Assembly: GCF_030915525.1 (NCBI RefSeq)
Contig: NZ_CP133269.1
Span: forward strand, 2,701,001-2,765,000
DNA: 64,000 nt
Direction: 5' to 3'
Origin: Neobacillus sp. PS2-9
GTDB taxonomy: Bacteria > Bacillota > Bacilli > Bacillales > Cytobacillaceae
The notes beneath the pieces were generated by a model. That model saw only the letters and a program-made list of their open reading frames with translations. It did not search any database and was not told the origin of the DNA. This document shows, one piece after another, positions 57,140-64,000 of this stretch; within the stretch, counting starts at the first letter, position 1, and every line of letters starts with the position of its first letter. The translations under genes and the position numbers were made by a program.

Positions 57140-57547
57140 CTATTGCTTGAAAAATACTTCTCCTTTTGACATCTGTTTACCTATTGTTTCCACTATATGT
57201 TTGATTATCTTTTCTTTTAATCTCCATCTTCTTACCTTCTGCGCTGGGTCTAGACCATTTTCCACAACTATACTTTTCAAATCTTTCAAATCTAAGGGTT
57301 CGAGAAATTCTAATAGGCCATGAGGGCCATCCTTTTGATACATTTCAAAAATATTCATACCGTAGGTTTTTGAGATGGTCTGTGAAGACTTTTTCTTTTT
57401 CTGAGCATTTTTTATGTCATTTGATCTTTCGTCTAAACAGCCGAGTATACTTTTTGCGAATTCGTCATCTTCTTCGATCTTTTTGGCAATTGCTATAAAT
57501 ATAGTTGCGATTTGCTTCCTAATATTTGGATTATAATAATCAAACAT
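57140..57547 (-). CDS. ParA-associated small protein, 135 aa
   Basis: I do not recognise a named family. Its start overlaps the parA stop by 8 bp. The C-terminal half (LKDLKSIVVENGLDPAQKVRRWRLKEKIIKHIVETI) resembles a SAP-like helix-extension-helix and is basic enough to bind DNA. It may be the DNA- or ParA-binding partner that completes a partition-type pair, but no ParB domain is visible. Confidence 0.7.
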   Translation of the reverse strand: MFDYYNPNIRKQIATIFIAIAKKIEEDDEFAKSILGCLDERSNDIKNAQKKKKSSQTISKTYGMNIFEMYQKDGPHGLLEFLEPLDLKDLKSIVVENGLDPAQKVRRWRLKEKIIKHIVETIGKQMSKGEVFFKQ

Positions 57548-58400
57548 ATTGACAAAACTCCTCTGTTATTTGTGAAAATGCTTCAAATAAAGGGGACCCA
57601 GATGAACCATATTTTTGTTTTATTGTATTTACCCCTTCTGCCTCAAAATGAGTCGCATCAGCCGCTTTGGATGCAAGAGGAATTCTGGTTTCAAACAGCC
57701 TTGGTAGCTCTCCAGCAGCTGCTTTTGTTTGCATTTTCATTAAGGTAGTTTGGTGCCTAGTAACATTGGAACGATACATGGAAACAATAATGCCAAGAGC
57801 TTGAACGTTTGATTCTGTTCTTCTATTAAAACTATTAACACTGGATATTATTTGTGGGATTCCGTAAGTCGATAAATGATCAGGAATAGTGGGTATTAGG
57901 TAATAATCACTTATATTTAATCCATTTTGTGTGACAAGTCCTAAATTCGGAGGACAATCAATCAAGACGTAATCATAATTTTTTATGTAGTCATTTACAG
58001 ACCGTTTTAGTACATCGATCGGACGAATTAAAGCAGTTTGACCAATATTAATTAAACGATCCTGAATTTGAACGAAGTCCAAACTTGATGGCAATAAATG
58101 CAAATTTGACAATCCTCCATAAAGGTTAGAACATCCTTGTACAACGGAGCTATCTAAGTAAAAATCGCTGGTATCATCTATCTTGTCTTTAAATAAATGG
58201 AACAATGTTCTATTAGAATTGTTCCTCAATGCCCATTCATCTTCTCCTATCAAGGAGACCGTCGAGTTTGTTTGTGGGTCCAAATCAATGACTAAGACTT
58301 TATACTGCTTTTCAACAACTAAGAACTCAGCCAATCCTACGGTAAGTGTAGTCTTGCCTACACCTCCTTTGAGGTTAATAATACTTATAACTTTAGACAT
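57540..58400 (-). CDS. parA: ParA/Soj-family ATPase
   Basis: This 286-aa ATPase has the deviant Walker A KGGVGKTT, VIDLDPQTNST and IDCPPNLG, all typical of ParA/Soj. The start at MSKVISII follows GGAGGAG; the longer frame is not used. With the 135-aa partner it forms a two-gene cassette lacking a recognisable ParB. This suggests a plasmid-derived or island-borne segregation module rather than the chromosomal soj-spo0J locus. Confidence 0.87.
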   Translation of the reverse strand: MSKVISIINLKGGVGKTTLTVGLAEFLVVEKQYKVLVIDLDPQTNSTVSLIGEDEWALRNNSNRTLFHLFKDKIDDTSDFYLDSSVVQGCSNLYGGLSNLHLLPSSLDFVQIQDRLINIGQTALIRPIDVLKRSVNDYIKNYDYVLIDCPPNLGLVTQNGLNISDYYLIPTIPDHLSTYGIPQIISSVNSFNRRTESNVQALGIIVSMYRSNVTRHQTTLMKMQTKAAAGELPRLFETRIPLASKAADATHFEAEGVNTIKQKYGSSGSPLFEAFSQITEEFCQYV

Positions 58401-58440
58401 ACTAACTCCTCCAATTCTAAGTAGCATGTCATAAATATAT

Positions 58441-58477
58441 TCATACATATTTTGTCCCATTTCATACAAATATGAAG
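58441..58477. promoter_or_regulatory. TTCATA repeats upstream of parA, candidate operator or centromere
   Basis: TTCATA occurs at 58441 and again 21 bp later within the palindrome TTCATA-CAAA-TATGAA (58462-58477). The position 40-80 bp upstream of parA and the helical spacing suggest a binding site for the cassette's DNA-binding protein. Confidence 0.4.
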
Positions 58478-58571
58478 TTTCTGATAAGACAGTAATTCCA
58501 TAGGACGAAAAAAAGCACTGCTTCAATTGATGAAACGGCACTTCATTAAGTAGAGATGAACACCCTGAACC

Positions 58572-58730
58572 TCAATACGATCCGGTCGTGTATAAAGTAT
58601 TTAATGAATGATTGCGGGGAAAACCAACAGTTATAAAATGTAGCTCTTCCGCTAGCATTAGAGCCAATCCGGTCAGAGCTGATTTAGATAGAACAATGCC
58701 GCAGCCATTTTCCACAAGCGTGACAACAAT
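58572..58730 (-). pseudogene. fdhD: fdhD C-terminal fragment
   Basis: Conceptual translation gives GIVLSKSALTGLALMLAEEL and then ITVGFPRNHSLNT before a stop. This matches the C-terminus of FdhD, the sulfurtransferase needed for formate dehydrogenase (typically VSxSAPTxLAxxLAEELGITxVGFxRGxxxN). The fragment begins exactly at the REP-like palindrome and has no start. It is a relic left by rearrangement. The gap 58401-59022 has no intact gene. Confidence 0.65.
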
Positions 58731-58880
58731 GCGAACAGTGACAGGCACTGTTCGCCATTTTTACATACATCCATTTATTGGTTATGTCACAACAGCCATC
58801 CCTCTTCTCTCTAATCTACAAAAACACCCCAACCGTCGGAATAGCCACCATGTGGTTTTACTTAAATTATTTAATTCATT
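58728..58880 (+). repeat. REP-like palindrome copy 3 plus shared flank
   Basis: GCGAACAGTG (58731-58740) pairs with CACTGTTCGC (58746-58755). About 65 bp further, the segment around CCCCAACCGTC and ACCATGTGGTTTTACTTA (58820-58864) is repeated after copy 4 at 63879-63924. The whole unit is therefore about 150-170 bp long. Confidence 0.7.
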
Positions 58881-59022
58881 GGGCTGTTTTCGTAAACTTT
58901 GTTGTTTTTGTGAATAAAACACTCTTGTTAAAATAAAAGGATTATTTAATGTTTTGTTAAAAATTTCATAATAAAAGATATTTGGTTAATGTATAATTCG
59001 AAATGAGGAGGGAGTGATAAAC

Positions 59023-59508
59023 GTGAAAAAATCATTTATATTTGCGGGGATACTTGTCATAGTGGTATTAATTGTTATATTTACTTTCTTTACTTTAAAA
59101 AGTCTAAATAATGCACCATATTTAGAAGGTAAGTCAGCACCAGTTCCTACCATCACTTTAAATGGTAATAATATGGAACATACATATGATAGTTTTTGTT
59201 GGAATGAAGATTGTAGCCAAACAAAACACAATCCATCTTCTATTCCTATAACCAATGTCAATAAAGGGGATATAATTGAAATTTCTTGGAAAAATTTTAA
59301 AAATAAACCCAATCGGGTTATCCTACACAATATCACAACAGGCGAAAATATTGCTTACCATTTGGCAGAGAGTGACATTGAAATAGATGTACCTGAACAA
59401 GTAAAACAATATCAATATGAAGTAATGTTTCAATGGTATTTAGGTCAATCCAATGACCTTAGAGGAGAATCTTTTCTGAACTTTGGAGTGAATCCCTACA
59501 AAGAATAA
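59023..59508 (+). CDS. Membrane-anchored extracellular protein, 161 aa
   Basis: No family recognised. The GTG at 59023 follows GAGGAGG. Residues about 4-27 (FIFAGILVIVVLIVIFTFFTL) are an uncleaved signal or anchor. The rest is a beta-rich extracellular domain with two cysteines close together (FCWNEDCSQ), which could form a disulfide, and a phrase like NKGDIIEISWKNFKNKPNRV. It may be a cell-surface or sporulation-related protein. Confidence 0.65.
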   Translation: MKKSFIFAGILVIVVLIVIFTFFTLKSLNNAPYLEGKSAPVPTITLNGNNMEHTYDSFCWNEDCSQTKHNPSSIPITNVNKGDIIEISWKNFKNKPNRVILHNITTGENIAYHLAESDIEIDVPEQVKQYQYEVMFQWYLGQSNDLRGESFLNFGVNPYKE

Positions 59509-59597
59509 GGGCGTATAGGAGAAATTCTATATGTCTTTTTTTGGCTTCTATAAGAATAAATTAATATTGCAAATCGAAAAAGCATTCTATGGATTTT

Positions 59598-60380
59598 TTA
59601 AGCAGTTTTGCCCCTCAATATATTGACAGTTATGCTATTTGATTTTTGGCAAGCCGAAATAAGCATTTGTTCGACTCGATTTCCAAAAGATAGGTTTTTA
59701 CCCAATTCAAGCCATTGAAACCAGTAGAGGTAGTTATCCAAATATGGCGTAGCAACCCCTTTAAAACGCTCCATCCATCCTTTCAAACGATTATGAGAAT
59801 TATTAACTTGTTGAATGTGGTATTTGCCTTTTTTCACACGTTGTTTTTGACGTTCATTGACCGTTTCGTGTTATAAGCCTTTGATTTTGGCAAATTTCTT
59901 GTAGTTGATGGCTGTATCTGTGCATAACAAGGCAGACGAGTGAATATACTCACCTAACACATTGTCGATTTCTTCGGCTTTAACACGCCCTGTTCCTGCT
60001 TTACGAGCAATCATATTGCCATTACAGTCTTGTGCCACCACAACAGCAATTTTAAGTTTTGAGATACCTCTTTTCTTGTCTTTTTCTCCACGTTTCTTGG
60101 CTTTTCTATGGGTGATTACTCGACCTTTCATAGACTCACGAAAAAAGGTTTCGTCACTTTCAATGATACCTTGTAATTGATTAAAACCAAGACTTCCTAA
60201 TGCGTTCAAGATTTTATGCCTCCAATAAAAGGCAGTGGAAATGTGGATTTTGAGGCGTTTAGCGATTTTAGGTAGTGTATAACCTTCTACCATAAGTTCA
60301 ATGTACTTCACCCACTTTTCAGGGTATCGTGAACTGAAAAGTGGGTATTGGAACGGATCTTCCGTTCCCATTGAAAGCAC
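59598..60380 (-). pseudogene. IS1595-type transposase with one nonsense codon
   Basis: A single 261-codon frame is interrupted only by TAA at 59871-59873, where relatives read Gly-Leu-Glu-His-Glu (GAA to TAA). The two halves carry the ISXO2/IS1595 DDE core: [42 protein letters not shown] and [11 protein letters not shown]. The usual N-terminal zinc ribbon is missing or unreadable. Terminal inverted repeats could not be identified with confidence. The element is inactive unless read through. Confidence 0.8.
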
Positions 60381-60442
60381 AGTTTTTGTATTTTAATGAT
60401 TTTATTGTCTGCCATTGTCTGCCCATTTTATATAAAGAAGTG

Positions 60443-60781
60443 TTATTCCATTTCATTAACAAGCTGTTTCATTGCGTTTAACTCGGAAGAAAGTTCCTTA
60501 AACCATTCCTTATCCCCTGTTGATAAGGCCAAGTCTATGAGAAATTCTATTTGTACCTTGTTTGTCACATTCGTAACCGGAAGTCGTTTAACCCGTTTGC
60601 TTAAAACTGGGATTGTTTTTCCAATCTTGTCATTATTGTCGCTATTTACAACCGTTACTTTTACTAATCCTTCAGGAATATTAGGTGACAGTGATTCAAT
60701 ATAACCAATGATTAATTCCCCGTCCCATGATTCTCCCTTGATCCAGTCGCCTGGTTGTAAGATGGTATTATTGGACAACAT
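60443..60781 (-). CDS. IDEAL-domain protein
   Basis: This 112-aa protein starts at the ATG at 60781 after AGGTGA. The C-terminus FLIDLALSTGDKEWFKELSSEL is an IDEAL motif, found in several Bacillus proteins. The N-terminal part (PGDWIKGESWDGELIIGYIES...VKVTVVNSDN) looks like a small beta barrel. Function unknown; single gene. Confidence 0.7.
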   Translation of the reverse strand: MLSNNTILQPGDWIKGESWDGELIIGYIESLSPNIPEGLVKVTVVNSDNNDKIGKTIPVLSKRVKRLPVTNVTNKVQIEFLIDLALSTGDKEWFKELSSELNAMKQLVNEME

Positions 60782-60884
60782 ACGTCTCACCTTCTTTATT
60801 TATTCTTAGTTTCATCCAATCAGATATACTCACTAGGTAAATCTGTAATTTTTTTTATTACATTTCAATTAAAGAGATCTGCGG

Positions 60885-61298
60885 TCAAAGCCGCTTACTA
60901 ACGAGATTGACAACCTCTTTCATGGTATAATCCTTTAAATATTCACCCAGATGTTCTTCCGCACCTAAGAAAATGCTGCATAAAACACTTTGCATATTGG
61001 CACCGACAATACACTCATGATTCGATTCAGGACACTTAGGCTGGAGAGCACCTTCTGAAGTAATCTTATATATATCCCAAAGGTTAACTTTATTTAGATC
61101 AAGCGCAAAAATAAATCCTCCGCCAGTTCCCTCTTTGGATTTAATAAATTCATGTTTTTTTAACAAACTCAGCACTTTTCGAATCCGTACTGGATGGACG
61201 CCGGCACTTTCTGAAATAGCCTCACTTGTTGACATCCGGTCCGGCTGTAGCGCAAGATAAGTCAAACTATGAATGGCAAGGGTAAAATTACTATTCAT
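60885..61298 (-). CDS. Rrf2-family transcriptional regulator (YwnA-like)
   Basis: This 137-aa regulator has an N-terminal winged helix (TLAIHSLTYLALQPDRMSTSEAI...VRIRKVLSLLKKHEFI, with the GTGGGF wing). Three cysteines, in CPESNHECIV and VLCSIF, could sense redox or thiol stress or bind a cluster. The start at 61298 follows TAGGAGG. A 21-bp palindrome lies upstream and a matching one precedes the spx operon, so it probably controls both. Confidence 0.87.
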   Translation of the reverse strand: MNSNFTLAIHSLTYLALQPDRMSTSEAISESAGVHPVRIRKVLSLLKKHEFIKSKEGTGGGFIFALDLNKVNLWDIYKITSEGALQPKCPESNHECIVGANMQSVLCSIFLGAEEHLGEYLKDYTMKEVVNLVSKRL

Positions 61299-61373
61299 GT
61301 TCTTGCCTCCTAAGAAATGAAACGACACATACCTTAATACTATTGTGTGCATCTTTTCAATATTAATGACGTA

Positions 61374-61394
61374 CTGTAATAGTATACATTACAG
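61374..61394. promoter_or_regulatory. Rrf2 operator candidate at its own gene
   Basis: CTGTAAT-N7-ATTACAG is a perfect 7-bp inverted repeat of 21 bp total, in the promoter region of the Rrf2 gene. The same layout, CTGTAA-N9-TTACAG, occurs upstream of spx (62159-62179). Confidence 0.65.
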
Positions 61395-61437
61395 ATTATC
61401 TTGTCAATCATTAGGGTTTTCAAGGTTAGTGATTAGT

Positions 61438-61572
61438 TTAAATATCCCATTGTTTTTTGACTTGTTCCTCGGCTAACCGTTGAATGTTTTCCCATGCTGT
61501 ATCTTTTTTCACAATAACATTGGTGTTGTAATTTTTTTCTTTATAATTAACAGTTACGAATACTTCGATCAT
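61438..61572 (-). CDS. BA3454-family stress response protein
   Basis: This 44-aa protein (MIEVFVTVNYKEKNYNTNVI to the QVKKQW C-terminus) matches the BA3454 family of small Bacillus stress proteins. The ATG at 61572 follows AAAGGAGG. It lies 25 bp after spx in the same operon, so it probably shares its regulation. Confidence 0.75.
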   Translation of the reverse strand: MIEVFVTVNYKEKNYNTNVIVKKDTAWENIQRLAEEQVKKQWDI

Positions 61573-61597
61573 TCCTTTTTCCTCCTTTAAAAAACCA

Positions 61598-61993
61598 TTA
61601 ATTTGCCGCTTTTTGCAATTCGTTGTACAAGTATGTGCGAACCTTTCGAGGCAGAAAACTACGAATTTCGTCCTCGTTATAGCCCACCTGTAATCTTTTT
61701 TCATCCTGGATAATTGGCCGGCGTACCATTTTAGGATTCTCCATTATTAAGGTATAGAGTTCATTAAGTGAAAGAGATTCAATATCTATATATAATTCCT
61801 GAAAAGTTTTTGAATTAGTTGAAATAATTTCGCTAGTCCCCTCTTCTGTTAAGCGAAAAATCGATTTAATCTCTTCGACTGTTAGCGGATTGGCTAAAAT
61901 ATTTCTTTCGATATAGTCAATGGAATGTTCCTCAAGCCAAGCTTTCGCTTTTCGACAAGATGTACAGCTAGGGGTTGTATAAAGAGTTACCAT
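61598..61993 (-). CDS. spx: Spx/MgsR-family redox regulator
   Basis: This 131-aa ArsC-fold protein has the redox switch C10-T-S-C13 ([15 protein letters not shown]) and [20 protein letters not shown], which closely match B. subtilis Spx (131 aa). Spx binds the RNA polymerase alpha-CTD and redirects transcription under thiol stress. The gene is probably a paralog of the main spx gene and is coupled to the BA3454-type gene. A 21-bp palindrome lies about 165 bp upstream. Confidence 0.88.
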   Translation of the reverse strand: MVTLYTTPSCTSCRKAKAWLEEHSIDYIERNILANPLTVEEIKSIFRLTEEGTSEIISTNSKTFQELYIDIESLSLNELYTLIMENPKMVRRPIIQDEKRLQVGYNEDEIRSFLPRKVRTYLYNELQKAAN

Positions 61994-62158
61994 CCTTACT
62001 CACTCTCCTAAATATTTGTTGGAAAATATACGGTACAATACCTACTTGGTTATTTGGTATTTACCCCGAAATTAGGCGATAAAACCTCACAGTTATTATT
62101 AAACTGCTGAGTTATCGCTTCTTTATTAAATGTAATAAAAATAAATACAGTTTCTATA

Positions 62159-62179
62159 CTGTAAATTTAATCGTTACAG
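62159..62179. promoter_or_regulatory. Rrf2 operator candidate upstream of spx
   Basis: CTGTAA-N9-TTACAG has the same arms and total length as the site at 61374-61394. An extra TACAG half-site (62146-62150) precedes it. No gene lies in 61994-62352 apart from this regulatory region. Confidence 0.6.
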
Positions 62180-62352
62180 TTAAAAATGTCAACAGTAAAA
62201 TTTATACTATTTTTATTTAGTTTTTTAAATTCATCTTTTTTAACATACATTAACTAAATACTTGGAACTGATTATTATAGTCCGTTTGATTTGCTCCACT
62301 ATTGGAACAATGCTATTATTTTTCATACAAACTTCATAAGGGGATGATTTTT

Positions 62353-62637
62353 ATGGTAAAAGAAATAATCTTAAATGATACATCGATTCATGTAGACCAT
62401 TATAAAGAAGAGGCTGACGATGGTTTACATAATATTATTATTATTTTCAAAGTGACGAGTGAGAAATATCATGACATTACGACACTGTTATACGAAGGCG
62501 TCTTTGATGTAAAAGTTCCTGAAAGAGGTTTAGCGTTTAGAGGAAAAATTCAGCAATATTCCACTTCAATTACAAACTTATATGAAAAAGAACAGGTTGG
62601 AGATTTTACATTATCATTGCACGAAGTGAAAAATTAA
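62353..62637 (+). CDS. DUF3219 family protein (YkvR-like)
   Basis: This 94-aa protein starts at ATG 62353, with GGGGATG upstream. The sequence VKEIILNDTSIHVDHYKEE and the mostly beta pattern ending in DFTLSLHEVKN resemble B. subtilis YkvR (DUF3219). Function unknown. It lies 18 bp upstream of the flavin monooxygenase gene and may be co-transcribed with it. Confidence 0.72.
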   Translation: MVKEIILNDTSIHVDHYKEEADDGLHNIIIIFKVTSEKYHDITTLLYEGVFDVKVPERGLAFRGKIQQYSTSITNLYEKEQVGDFTLSLHEVKN

Positions 62638-62655
62638 GAAAGAAGGCATGGATTA

Positions 62656-63651
62656 GTGAAATTAAGTATATTAGATCAGTCACCCATCTCTTCTGATCAA
62701 ACTGCTAGTGATGCGTTGAATGAATCTGTGAAGCTAGCGCAAGCTGGTGAAGCGCTAGGGTATTCGCGGTATTGGATTGCCGAACATCATGATCTTCCTG
62801 GACTTGCCTGCTCTTCCCCTGAAGTGATGCTTAGTTATATTGGAGTCCATACAAAACAGATCCGGATCGGCTCCGGGGCTGTCCTATTGCCTCATTATAA
62901 ACCCTATAAAGTGGCAGAGGTTTACAATATGCTGGCTACATTGTTTCCGAATCGCATCGATATCGGCATTGGCCGTGCACCCGGCGGTTCTGCTGAAGCC
63001 ACTAATGCTTTATCAGATAACTTTTTACAACAGGTATGGAAAATGCCAAATTTAGTGGAAGAACTGCTTCATTTTCTCCATGATGATTTTCCTGAAGATC
63101 ATGAGTTTTCAAAAATCACGGCCTCGCCAATGCCACAAGTGCCACCAATGCCGTGGATCCTTGGCACAAGTAAAAAAAGTGCTTTACTTGCAGCTAAAAA
63201 TGGTTTGGCTTATGCATTTGGTCAGTTTATGAGCGAAAATAACGGAGCCGCTATCATTGAACAATATATAGATGCCTTTGAACCAAAGAAACACGGTCCA
63301 TTTCCTCAAGTATTGTTAACAGTTTCCGTGATATGTGCAGAAACTACGGAAAAAGCAGAAGAAATTGCGTTGAGTTCACTTATTTGGGCCATTCAAAAAG
63401 ATAAAGGTGAAGGCAAATATGTTCCTTCTATCGAAGAAGCTAAGAATTATGAACTTAATGAAAAAGAAAGAGAAAAATTAGTGCAAATGAAACAAAATAT
63501 GATTGTGGGCGATCCGCAAGAGGTCGGTAAGAAACTTTATCAGTTACAAGCTGAATTTAAGGCGGATGAAATCATGTTGGTGACGATTACTCACTCTCCG
63601 AAGGACCGCATGGAATCTTATAGACTAATTGCAGCAGAAGTGCTTTCATAA
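62656..63651 (+). CDS. Luciferase-like (LLM class) flavin-dependent monooxygenase, MsnO8 type
   Basis: This 331-aa TIM-barrel flavoprotein starts at GTG (MKLSILDQSPISSDQT). It contains YWIAEHHDLPGLACSSPEVM, RIGSGAVLLPHYKPYKVAE and DIGIGRAPGG, typical of bacterial luciferase-like monooxygenases that use reduced FMN. The MsnO8 subgroup is widespread in Bacilli with no known substrate. Terminator follows. Confidence 0.87.
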   Translation: MKLSILDQSPISSDQTASDALNESVKLAQAGEALGYSRYWIAEHHDLPGLACSSPEVMLSYIGVHTKQIRIGSGAVLLPHYKPYKVAEVYNMLATLFPNRIDIGIGRAPGGSAEATNALSDNFLQQVWKMPNLVEELLHFLHDDFPEDHEFSKITASPMPQVPPMPWILGTSKKSALLAAKNGLAYAFGQFMSENNGAAIIEQYIDAFEPKKHGPFPQVLLTVSVICAETTEKAEEIALSSLIWAIQKDKGEGKYVPSIEEAKNYELNEKEREKLVQMKQNMIVGDPQEVGKKLYQLQAEFKADEIMLVTITHSPKDRMESYRLIAAEVLS

Positions 63652-63685
63652 TTTTTAATAAAAACAATTTTTTCAAATTACTTAT

Positions 63686-63718
63686 AACCCCCTCATAAAT
63701 TTGAAACATAAGGGGGTT
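63686..63718 (+). terminator. Terminator of the monooxygenase gene
   Basis: AACCCCCT (63686-63693) pairs with AGGGGGTT (63711-63718), followed by TTTTTAC. Confidence 0.85.
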
Positions 63719-63773
63719 TTTACATTTCATTCTATAATGATAAGTGCCACTAAAATTTCATTGAGAAGTTTAG

Positions 63774-63924
63774 GCGAACAGTGACAGTCACTGTTCGGCT
63801 TCCTTTTCAAACATCCATTTATTGTTTAGCCTTCCGTTTTTACATAAGATAGTGTCACTAGAATGCATCCCTGCTCTCAAAAACGCCCCAACCATCAAAA
63901 TAACCACCATATGGTTTTACTTAC
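63774..63924 (+). repeat. REP-like palindrome copy 4 plus shared flank
   Basis: CGAACAGTGA (63775-63784) pairs perfectly with TCACTGTTCG (63788-63797). The downstream segment CCCCAACCATC...ACCATATGGTTTTACTTA (63879-63924) matches that after copy 3. Confidence 0.7.
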
Positions 63925-64000
63925 ATTGTCTAACTTAAAATTCACTCCATCTTTAAATAAACTTTGCAATGCCTCTCCATCCGCATCATTTGGGAATTTC
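63895..64000 (-). pseudogene. Possible RraB-like fragment, runs off the right edge
   Basis: The minus strand reads KFPNDADGEALQSLFKDGVN and then runs into the repeat-encoded SKTIWWLF and a stop. FPNDxDGxALxxLxxxG is typical of the RraB/DUF695-like fold. The C-terminal part is replaced by repeat sequence, so the gene is probably truncated, but its start lies outside the window. Confidence 0.4.

Noticed and set aside
58612..58917. Plus-strand open frame of 101 codons
   Set aside because: Overlaps the fdhD fragment and the REP-like repeat; low-complexity translation without family or start signal.

Overview
The window is a chromosomal stretch of a low-GC, spore-forming Bacillaceae species (Bacillus/Neobacillus type). 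The clues are AGGAGG-type ribosome binding sites with frequent TTG and GTG starts, a GerP-like spore germination protein, Spx with its BA3454-type partner, an IDEAL-domain protein, DUF3219 and DUF3995 proteins, a YwaF-like protein, and many short dispersed intergenic repeats. The exact species cannot be read from the sequence. No rRNA operon, CRISPR array or intact prophage is visible. Two tRNA genes (Leu-UAG, Ser-GCU) lie at 11.2-11.4 kb.

Layout. (1) 1-3.0 kb: a pyruvate-type sensor pair, YpdA/YpdB, next to a YhjX-like transporter, with a candidate YpdB site between them. (2) 3.4-16 kb: ordinary accessory genes. These are a rifamycin phosphotransferase (rph), a YwaF-like protein, a GerP-like protein, an XRE-cupin regulator facing a frameshifted LysE exporter, a Bcr/CflA drug transporter, tRNAs, a GNAT acetyltransferase, a FrnE/DsbA-like oxidoreductase whose first active-site Cys codon is TGA, and a Crp/Fnr regulator divergent from a class V aminotransferase. 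(3) 16-29.6 kb: one leftward operon of about 13 kb. It holds two M20+M24 peptidase pairs, a complete dipeptide/oligopeptide ABC importer, a third M24 peptidase, a FAD-dependent amine/amino acid oxidase and a DUF3830 protein. It looks like a pathway for import and breakdown of a particular peptide or amide.

(4) 30-52 kb: a defence-type island read leftward almost throughout. It contains a NERD-UvrD helicase, an HNH protein with internal repeats, a COG4997-type MazG pyrophosphohydrolase with a PLD-helicase, an OLD-family ATPase/TOPRIM nuclease, an IS21 relic, a compact five-gene operon, and an EVE-HNH / MazG / DUF2075 helicase-nuclease operon. The five-gene operon encodes a 1077-aa protein with a sigma-70 region 4-like HTH, a PLD-DECH helicase, a tiny coiled-coil protein, a DndD/Rad50-like zinc-hook ATPase and a 150-aa protein. 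I do not recognise it as a named defence system, and it is the best candidate here for something undescribed.

(5) 52-64 kb: small membrane proteins, a glutaredoxin, the NAD salvage operon nrtR-pnuC-nadR with a palindromic candidate operator, a ParA cassette, an fdhD fragment, a broken IS1595-type transposase, and an Rrf2 regulator. Two matching 21-bp palindromes precede the Rrf2 gene itself and the spx-BA3454 pair. The window ends with a DUF3219 protein and a luciferase-like monooxygenase. Several dispersed repeat families recur: a ~225-bp element, a REP-like GGCGAACA...TGTTCGCC palindrome, and an AATCCACCC hairpin. Two gene fragments (fdhD, RraB-like) abut copies of one repeat family.
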